From Butyriboletus loyo (lineage: Eukaryota; Basidiomycota; Agaricomycetes; Boletales; Boletaceae): a DNA stretch of 26,105 bases. The position numbers and the translations under genes were made by a program. Under the pieces are notes generated by a model that saw only the letters and a program-made list of their open reading frames with translations, ran no database searches and was not told the origin of the DNA. Where the stretch lies: contig JBBPSI010000303.1 of assembly GCA_038093515.1 (NCBI GenBank), forward strand, positions 1-26,105, read 5' to 3'. This document shows positions 20,125 through 26,105 of the stretch, one piece after another. Each line of letters begins with the position of its first letter. Position 1 is the first letter of the stretch.

Positions 20125-20335
20125 CAGTGACTCAAAAAAACTGTCCGCATGTTTGCATACTTTACATTAAATATCACTCAATGCAATAGCCCCTGATCCC
20201 AACCCTATGTGATGGGTGTATGAAATATGGTACCTACCCTTGGCCTTCTATTGGCCCAGGAATTAGGTAATGTGGATAAGGTTTGATGGAATGTCAGCTA
20301 TTCTAAAATGACAGGTCATGTGGACAGTTTTTTGA
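20125..20335 (+). repeat. Tc-b left terminal inverted repeat
   Basis: Pairs with the right end. The outer motif at 20132-20151 recurs in inverted form at the inner edge (20317-20335, CATGTGGACAGTTTTTTGA). CCTTGGCCTTCTATTGG in the middle is preserved on both sides. Confidence 0.9.
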
Positions 20336-20486
20336 CTTTAAGTTTTGATCACATATATTAGACCCTAGATGCTGTAATATCATTACATACATCCATCAAG
20401 GGTCCTATTATGTCACCTTTATGTAACTGAGTATCAGCCAACATATATAAACCCCATCCTCCTATGTTTACTTTCTCACCATCACC

Positions 20487-21485
20487 ATGAAATCCATTTC
20501 CACCTCTCTAAGACAAAATATTATCTCTCTCTCCTCTCTTGACCTTTCAACTAGGAAGATTGCCTCCCAAACTGGCCTAGGGAAGTCTACTGTGGCTAGG
20601 GCACTCCAAGAGATCCAACCTGACAAGGAGAAGCTTCATGCTGGCTGTCCTTCTAAGCTTACTCCTATCAACAAATGTGCTATTGTCCAGAAAATCATTA
20701 CTGACAAGGCCAAAAATGCAGTCCAGGCTACAAATTTCATCAATTCCATCATTGAACCTCCAATCCCCTCACATACAGTGAGAAAGGACCTCAAGGAGGG
20801 TTCATTTAAAGGCTGTGATAAAGAAGAAGAAATGTCTTCTTCCAATTAGCCCTAGAAAAAGATGATTTTCCTTTTCTCTCAAGTATCAATAAGGGCTGGA
20901 AGAGGATTATTTGGTTGGATGAGACCAAAATCAATAGAATTGGGTCAGATGGACAGGAGTCCATGTGTGGAAAAAGAAGCGAGAGGGCCTAACTGCCAGA
21001 GAGGTTAAAGGTACAGTCAAGTTTGGAGCAAATTTCCTGATGGTATAGAGTTTAATGGAGTGGGGGCTTTAAGTGAGGTTGAGGTCAGGATAAATGGTGA
21101 ACAGTATGTGTAAATTCTAGAGGAAGAATTGCTATAACACATGGAGAAATCTGGAATTTCTCAACATGATATCATTTTTCAGCAGAATAATGATCCCAAG
21201 CATACCTCCAAAAGAGCCCAGAATTGGTTTGAGGACCAAGGAATCAAGCTTCTGGATTGGCCTGCACAATCTCCAGACCTCAACCCCATTGAATACACTT
21301 GGAATCACCTCAAAAGATGTCTCTCAGCTTATAATAGTGCTCCTACAGGAGTTTATTGATTATGGGAAAGGGTAGTGGTAGAGTGGGGGAATATTTCTGT
21401 GGAACAGTGTCACAAATGGATAGAAAGCATGCCTAGAAGAGTTGAAGCAGTTATCAAGGCCAAGTGAGCTCATACCAAATACTAG
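20487..21485 (+). pseudogene. Tc-b transposase (Tc1-like), broken, catalytic Asp lost
   Basis: The N-terminal helix-turn-helix part is intact from ATG 20487 (MKSISTSLRQNIISLS, then LSTRKIASQTGLGKSTVARAL) for 120 codons, to a frameshift near KKKKCL at 20820. The first catalytic Asp persists in WLDETKINRIG near 20918. Several stops follow around 20990-21120. The later part from 21141 reads FQQNNDPKHTS, where the second catalytic Asp has become Asn (GAT to AAT). It then reads LNPIEYTWNHL with the Glu kept, TGA at 21357, and MPRRVEAVIKAK near 21430. It cannot be active. Confidence 0.88.
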
Positions 21486-21504
21486 ATAGTTGGATTTTTG
21501 TAAA

Positions 21505-21923
21505 GTCTAACAACTGTCTGCATGAGCTGTCATTTTAGAATAGCTGATGTGCAGTATATATCCCCCTGCAGACCTGCTTATCTGTATTACCCATTCCCTG
21601 TGGACCCACTTGTTATAATTGTATCTCTTATAACAGACTTTGCATTTGGACTTCGTCATATTTATGTTTTACATAAAAGTATGAGCTGATAATATAGTTT
21701 AATTTATTAATATTTAATGAATTCAGCCTTTAGTTGTAATATTTTAATATTACGAACGGTCATCATACCTTAGCCATATTACCTTATTCCTGGGCCAATA
21801 GAAGGCCAAGGGTAGGTACCATATTTCATACACCCACCACCTAGGGTTAGGATCAGGGGTTATTGTGTTGAGTGATATTTAATGTAAAACATGCAAACAT
21901 GTGGACAGTTTTTTGAGCCACTG
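21505..21923 (-). repeat. Tc-b right terminal inverted repeat, with insertion
   Basis: Outer motif at 21898-21916; inner inverted motif at about 21509-21524. The repeat is continuous with the left one except for foreign sequence between about 21548 and 21760. Confidence 0.85.
21548..21760 (+). repeat. insertion in the Tc-b right end containing a shrunken Gypsy-4-type LTR
   Basis: From 21611 it reads TGTTATAATTGTAT, then TTATAACAGACTTTGCATTTGGACTTC, which is the start of the Gypsy-4 LTR (minus 23123 onward). Near 21719-21740 it has AATTCAGCCTTTAGTTG, resembling the last part of that LTR (22640-22655 reversed). The middle about 350 bp is missing. The outer parts of the insertion (21548-21610 and beyond 21745) are not assigned. 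Confidence 0.6.
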
Positions 21924-22547
21924 TAAGAACACCTGTTTATAGATTTCATGCTTTACCACATGCTTGAGGAGTTCTATGGCATCGCTGGGTTCACACTCCA
22001 ACTTCCTGTAAAGAACTTTAAACCATTCGAGGAAAGTATCAATCAGTGCTTGTCCTTGTTGTAGGTTTGTTAATTTACTCAATGCTTGATGTGCGAGTAT
22101 GTTGATTTGGAAATGTGACCTAATAGATGCTTGGAGATATTCCCAAGTGGGCCAAGCATTGTCATCTCTCTTCCCCTTTGATGTGTCCATGGGGTTGGAC
22201 CATTTTTCCTTGGAGATGATGTAGTCCTCCAGGCATAGTTGTGAAAAATCTTTTCCCTTGCCTTTGATTTGGCTCAGGACAGCGACTGTGCGGAGCTTGT
22301 CTGTCTTCCAAGTGTTTACCAAGACCCAAACTTTTAGCAAGGTCCACCAATGATGGAATTTCTCGCAGTCTCCGTCCCACTCTCTGGGGTCTGTGACTTT
22401 TTTGGTAACATTGTCCTCCTTTTCCTTGTTAAGCCACTGCACGAAGAGGGCATGCAGGGTTTGATTGTTGTATGAAACATAGGCAGGGTTGGAGGGGCCA
22501 GGGTCTGACATCCTTTTATCCTCGCAAGGAAAATCATCAGAAGACAT
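21924..22547 (-). pseudogene. gag: Gypsy-4 gag, N-terminal part
   Basis: Begins MSSDDFPCEDKRMSDPGPS at 22547, 72 bp after the LTR end. It has the capsid-type lead DPREWDGDCEKFHHWW, VAVLSQIKGKGKDF, then FLEWFKVLYRKLECEPSDAI. The reading stays open until the Tc-b target TA. Gag has therefore been split by Tc-b and not by a point change in this part. It would build the RNA-packaging particle. Confidence 0.88.
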
Positions 22548-22619
22548 TTCAGAACCCAGATTGATCTAGTTCCAAGTTTGCTGATCCCACTTGTGATCAG
22601 AAAGTTCTCTGTCTCCTTG
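22548..22619 (-). other. Gypsy-4 leader
   Basis: 72 bp between the 5' LTR and gag. On the minus strand it starts CAAGGAGACAGAGAAC. There is no TGG directly after the LTR, so a standard tRNA primer site is not evident and another priming mode is possible. Confidence 0.5.
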
Positions 22620-23123
22620 TGTTACGAGACAACAACCAAAAGGCTGAATTATCAAGTCACAGGTGGTTCCACTACTATTGCAGGACTACACAAGAACTGG
22701 CAAGTATAAGAGAGTAGAGCTCAAGACCTTAATCCTCAACTGTTGCCAGCGAATAGACAAGTGGTTAAAGCTAGGGAATCCTAGCCCAAACCACCAGCCT
22801 TTTTATATTACAAGGGAATGTGCACAGACCAAGCAGTGCATGAGACTAATTACTATACATGTACATACGAGAAGAAGTACAGGGTCAATGGAGATTAAAT
22901 AGAAGTCGATGGCGATCAAAAAGAAGAGAAGCAAACAGAGATTAAATACATGAGGCATGATGTCATAGAGTCTGGGCCAGTCTGGACCATGACATCATAT
23001 GCTTAGTCAGCCTATGGTCACATGTATAATCCCATGATCATGTGCACTAAGTCATGTGACCTTTGAAAGAGAAATGGTGAAGTCCAAATGCAAAAGTCTG
23101 TTATAAAGTATACAATTATAACA
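22620..23123 (-). repeat. Gypsy-4 5' LTR
   Basis: 504 bp. On the minus strand it runs from TGTTATAATTG at 23123 to CTCGTAACA at 22620. It is nearly identical to the 3' LTR except for the last about 100 bp. TATAAAAAGG on the minus strand (22798-22807) is the probable promoter box. It abuts the integrase of Gypsy-5 at 23124. Confidence 0.9.
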
Positions 23124-23929
23124 CTAGCCAGACTTTATCACCTTTAGAGAAGGGAGAGAAGGTCCCTGTGTTTTGAGCTTTCATCATCTGCTGGGCAAGG
23201 GCATGGGCTGCTAGTGCTTTGTTTTGTGCTGCTGTGAGTTGTTTTAGATGTTCTTCAACAGCTAGAAGGTTCATTTCAGAGATTATGGTGGAAAAAGGAC
23301 AGGGTTCATATCTCATCATCAAGAATAATGGAGATTTCCCTGTGACCAAATGGGGGCAGTGATTGTGTGTAAATTTGGCTTGGGTGATGGTATCTCCCCA
23401 GATAGATGGGTTATTTCCACAAAAGATGTTAAGGTACGTTTCAACTTCCTGGTTGACTCTCTCTGTTTCTCCATCCATCTGAGGGTGGTATGCTGTCGAG
23501 AGGGAGAGGTTGTATCCTAGGAGTTTTCCGAGTTCTTTTGCGAAGGTGGAGGCAAACTGGGGATCTCTGTCAGAGATTATCTTGTCATATAATCCAAATC
23601 TGGCATATAGTTTCAATAAAAAGAGGGAGGCAATTCCCGAGGAGTCCACAATTTTCTTGGTAGGGCATAGAATTACCCCCTTAGTAAGCCCATGGTTGAC
23701 CATGACCAATAGGGTATCAAAGCCATTGGCTGTTGGAGGGAGATTGGTTATTAGATCACAGGAGATCTGTTTGAATGGCCATGAGGCAGAGGAGGGGATC
23801 AGAGTTAAGGGGGGGGTCGTTAGGTGAGTGTTGGCTTTGTTCTGTTGACAGGCTATGCATCCTTCAACATATTTGTGGATGAAAGTGGCAAGACCAGGCC
23901 ACCAGCATTCAGAAGCAACCAGTTGATGG
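23124..23929 (-). pseudogene. pol: Gypsy-5 integrase core
   Basis: From the insertion at 23929 it reads QLVASECWWPGL, then the zinc-binding C-x2-C (CIACQQNK). The catalytic core follows: Asp in SCDLIT (near 23765), Asp in ISDRDPQFAS (near 23575) and Glu in GETERVNQE (near 23460). All three acids are present. The reading is open for nearly 270 codons, ending where Gypsy-4 begins after SKGDKVWL. It lacks the C-terminal module and chromodomain. Upstream, the zinc finger's TAGHPG half lies on the other side of the solo LTR (near 24620). Confidence 0.9.
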
Positions 23930-24602
23930 TGTAGAGAACACATATCCTTTAGATTGCAATCACTCCTCTTCCTGGCAATTCAGCACTCACATGCATCACA
24001 AACAATCACTTCACAACCACCTTCACTTCCATTCCTCTTTCTTGTCAAGGTTCTGTGTGTCTGGAAAGTGTTCACAGGTAGGTTCCTTTCTATTTGATCT
24101 CATACTTATTATTTCCATTCAACTTCTATGGCAACTGCTATGATTATATACATTCTGTCAATGATTTCCTTGACATTTTTACTTAGTTTTCACTATCCTT
24201 AGTGTTTCAAGTCTTGGGAAATGCCCAGACTATAAAAAGGTTGTAACTATGACCTAAAATACTACTTTTTGACTCTCCTGCCTCACTGTGTGATTGTCTA
24301 GTCACCCACTGTCATAGTTCCTTGATCTTCAAGCCATAGCCAACAGATTCTGTCCATCCTCTTGCATTTGCATTTCCGAGTCCTTTCCAGTCTGTTCCAT
24401 AGCGGAGGAAGTCTGGAATATTGGGTTTTCTGTAAAGACATTAGTGGAAACAACCTTCCCTGGTGTTTCTCTCTTTGTTGCCTCTCTACTTCTCTTTGGG
24501 GTCAATCATATTGTACCCTTTTCTTTATTTCTTTGCTTTTGATTGGATTGAGTTCTTCCTGTAGCAGGGTTCTTCACTCTCAGTCCCATCTGGCATCATT
24601 CA
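23930..24602 (+). repeat. solo LTR of the Gypsy-2 family
   Basis: 673 bp from TGTAGAGAACA to ATCATTCA, flanked by ATGG at 23926-23929 and 24603-24606. It matches the split LTR 518-1210/7967-7993. It interrupts the integrase zinc finger of Gypsy-5. It holds the uninterrupted TTCTTCACTC that was the Gypsy-1 target in the other copy. TATA box at 24231-24240. Confidence 0.92.
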
Positions 24603-25357
24603 ATGGGTTTTCAGGTATCCAGGATGGCCTGCTGTCAGATGGTCATGGTGTTATTTGAGCACTGTTTTTCAAAGGTCTGTGTGGATGTAGACCTATTCCT
24701 GGTACATAAGAATGCCAGTGTCAAATTTCCAATCAGAGAGTTAGGATCTGAATTTTTGGGGAATTGTTCCTTCCATTGCTTGGAGGGAATCTAGGACAAG
24801 TGGGTTGGTCAGAAGAGTAGGAGGAGGAGATGTGATCTCATAGTTCTGTGTCAATGAGGTTGGCAAAGAGAGTGGTAGGAAGGAGGGTGTTGTCGTCATT
24901 GTCATTGTCAGTGGAGGGGATGAGGTCAGGTTGTCAAGATAATGCATCAGGGGCTGAGAGATCCTTCCCAGGTACATAAGTCATCTTTAGATCAAAGTCC
25001 GCAAGGTCTAGAATCCATTGCACTTGGCGTTGGTTCAGCTTCTATGGTTGTTGGAAGTATGTAAGGTTCTTTTAATCTGTGAAGATGTTTACTGGATATT
25101 GAGATCCTTGGAGATAGTGGCACCATGTTTTCAGGGCTCTGATTACCACAAGAAGTTCTCGATCATAGATATCATAATTTTGTTCAGCTAGAGAGAAGGT
25201 CTGAGAAATGTAGGTGCAGGGGTACCATTCTCCATTGGCATTGGTCTGTAAAAGAACTCCTCCTGAGGCATGTTTTGAAGCATCAGTGGTGATTGTGAAT
25301 GGCCAGGCTAGATCAGGCATTGTGAGGACTGGTTCCAAGGAGCCCAAGTAGTCACAT
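24603..25357 (-). pseudogene. pol: Gypsy-5 RNase H, linker and start of integrase
   Basis: From 25347: VLTMPDLAWPF, the RNase H motifs TTDASKHASGG, YDIYDRELLVV, and FTD followed by a stop (TAA near 25071) where the family has FTDHKN. Then VPGKDLSAPDALS with a further stop, a serine/threonine-rich linker with stops, and the integrase lead HDHLTAGHPGYLKT next to the solo LTR. RT is missing because LTR-6 cuts the element at 25358. Gypsy-1 shows the same order at 4300-5000. Confidence 0.82.
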
Positions 25358-25675
25358 TGTCACGTAGTACATGGCCACCCTGGGTGGACATTATCCCTTG
25401 TTGTACAGCCACCCTGTGGCAGGCCTGCGAGTGCATTAGGAATACATTGGTGGGCAGGCCCTGTTACATTTGCTTATTTCGCACTCTGCAGATTATGGAC
25501 TGTCTACTTAGTCATCATGTTGTGTCTTGTTGTTGTAGCGCTTCAGATGTAGCTCGGAGCCCACTGTCTTAGTTCCTCAGTTTCTGACAGTGAGCTCCAG
25601 GTATGTGAAGTTAGTTCTACTTGAATATATAGTTTCTGACAGTGAGCTCCAGCTGAGAGATTCCAGCTGTTAACA
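25358..25675 (+). repeat. LTR-6, plus-oriented copy
   Basis: TGTCACGTAG to AGCTGTTAACA, about 318 bp. The end is fixed by the perfect agreement with the inverted copy up to TTAACA. It carries the 20-base motif TTTCTGACAGTGAGCTCCAG twice (25581-25600, 25633-25652) and a third, inverted variant at 25557-25572. It lies in Gypsy-5 between RNase H and the lost RT. Confidence 0.75.
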
Positions 25676-25988
25676 GGTTATGAGCCCTGCGCTCTAGATC
25701 GCCTCAGAATTGTTCTCGCTACATCACCGAAAATCTTCAAAGTCCACCTCGATGCATTGAAACACACCTCATCACTGCCATCCACCCCCATTCCATCCGA
25801 AAACCATGTCTGACCACCAACAACACTCCCATCGCATTCGATGTTAACAGCTGGAATCTCTCAGCTGGAGCTCACTGTCAGAAACTATATATTCAAGTAG
25901 AACTAACTTCACATACCTGGAGCTCACTGTCAGAAACTGAGGGACTAAGACAGTGAGCTCCGAGCTACATGCGAAGCGCTACAACAAC
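25529..25988. repeat. large imperfect palindrome formed by the two LTR-6 copies
   Basis: Two 147-bp arms (25529-25675, 25842-25988) around a 166-bp centre. If transcribed through, the RNA would fold into a long hairpin. Confidence 0.85.
25676..25841 (+). other. LTR-6 leader and first gag codons
   Basis: Begins GGTTATGAGCCCTGCG immediately after the LTR, a plausible but unassigned primer-binding site. It contains ATG at 25806 that opens MSDHQQHSHRIR before running into the inverted LTR. This looks like the 5' end of an LTR retroelement cut off after about a dozen codons. Confidence 0.55.
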
Positions 25989-26105
25989 TGTAAATAATGC
26001 GCCACAATGTGGCTGACAGTATGACTAAGGTAACACTCTAGAAATGCGCAGAGTGCGAAATAAGTAAATGCAACATTCAACACCTCACTGGCCCTAACTA
26101 TGTCA
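25842..26105 (-). repeat. LTR-6, inverted copy, continuing past the window
   Basis: The reverse complement of 25842-25988 matches 25529-25675 with about four mismatches; the last 100 bases or so are identical. The match continues more loosely (TTATTTCGCACTCTGC) to near the window end. The plus copy has lost about 20 bp in the middle relative to this one. Confidence 0.8.

Larger units (their letters stand above)
20125..21923 (+). mobile_element. Tc-b: Tc1/mariner-like DNA transposon
   Basis: 1799 bp, flanked by TA (20123-20124 and 21924-21925). The ends are CAGTGACTCAAAAAAACTG and, reversed, CAGTGGCTCAAAAAACTG. It carries one degraded plus-strand transposase and lies in Gypsy-4 gag. The right terminal repeat has been enlarged by a roughly 210-bp insertion. 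It is a different family from Tc-a: the terminal sequences do not match. Confidence 0.95.
14423..23123 (-). mobile_element. Gypsy-4: chromodomain Ty3/gypsy retrotransposon with two LTRs, decayed
   Basis: On the minus strand: 5' LTR (22620-23123), gag, protease, RT, RNase H, integrase, chromodomain, polypurine tract, 3' LTR (14423-14932). Two insertions split gag: Tc-b at 20125-21923 and solo LTR-3B at 18775-19593. Pol terminates within the polypurine tract, so there is no third ORF. The flanks do not show a target duplication (ATGAC on the left, CTAGC on the right), and the two sides are different host sequences, so it may be a recombinant of two insertions. Confidence 0.9.
23124..25357 (-). 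mobile_element. Gypsy-5 fragment (RNase H and integrase)
   Basis: A minus-strand pol piece from a gypsy element closest in style to Gypsy-1. It is cut on the left by Gypsy-4 (after GDKVWL in the integrase C-terminus) and on the right by LTR-6 at 25358. It is split at 23930-24602 by a solo LTR of the Gypsy-2 family. No LTR of its own is visible. Confidence 0.85.

Noticed and set aside
23124..25357. Gypsy-5 as the missing 3' part of Gypsy-2
   Set aside because: It is on the opposite strand and its pol resembles Gypsy-1, whereas Gypsy-2 has a different protease/RT style; the LTR of the Gypsy-2 family here has its own ATGG duplication and is an insertion.
25529..25988. Palindrome at the right end as a DNA transposon with long terminal repeats
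   Set aside because: The arms begin and end like LTRs (TGTCAC to TTAACA), and the centre begins a gag-like ORF; no transposase is present. Two inverted LTRs explain it better, though the right boundary is outside the window.
1..26105. CRISPR array, tRNA, rRNA or bacterial operon features
   Set aside because: None seen; repeats are LTRs and transposon ends, and the elements are eukaryotic.

Overview
The window looks like a transposon graveyard from a filamentous fungus, most likely an agaricomycete (Basidiomycota). The evidence is chromodomain-bearing Ty3/gypsy elements (chromoviruses), the style of their gag and pol proteins, and two Tc1-like DNA transposons of a kind common in mushrooms. 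I see no host gene, tRNA, rRNA or CRISPR array. Almost every base belongs to a mobile element, and every protein-coding unit is broken. Element names below are local labels.

Layout. 1-517: gag/protease remnant of a gypsy relative. 518-1210 plus 7967-7993: 5' LTR of Gypsy-2, split by Gypsy-1. 1211-7961: Gypsy-1 (plus strand), with a truncated 5' LTR, gag, pol ending in a chromodomain, an extra third ORF with zinc knuckles, a polypurine tract and a 3' LTR. A reversed solo LTR of its own family sits in its pol (2952-3377). 7994-12293: Gypsy-2 body (plus; leader, gag, protease, start of RT), carrying solo LTR-3A (8293-9110) and cut off in RT. 12294-14422: unclassified minus-strand unit with a TATA-type promoter, carrying Tc1-like element Tc-a (12762-14203). 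14423-23123: Gypsy-4 (minus), with both LTRs, carrying solo LTR-3B (18775-19593) and Tc1-like element Tc-b (20125-21923). Tc-b itself holds a shrunken Gypsy-4-type LTR. 23124-25357: Gypsy-5 (minus; RNase H and integrase), split by a solo LTR of the Gypsy-2 family (23930-24602). 25358-26105: an LTR with the first codons of its gag, facing an inverted copy of the same LTR.

Most joins are certified by target-site duplications: TCTTC for Gypsy-1, CCGTC, AGTGC, TATGC and ATGG for the four solo LTRs, and TA for both Tc elements. The solo LTR at 23930-24602 also provides the uninterrupted form of the site into which Gypsy-1 inserted. Gypsy-4 is the exception: its two flanks do not match, which suggests a recombinant.

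Decay is dominated by C-to-T/G-to-A changes at CpG. Many stops are TGA where Arg or Trp is expected, and one twin solo LTR has TpG/CpA where the other keeps CpG. This fits cytosine methylation or RIP-like silencing. The most unusual coding signal is the ORF between the Gypsy-1 chromodomain and its 3' LTR (6230-7483), with three zinc knuckles. The most unusual non-coding signals are the Tc terminal repeats, which carry an inverted copy of the terminal motif at their inner edge, and the long LTR palindrome at the right end.
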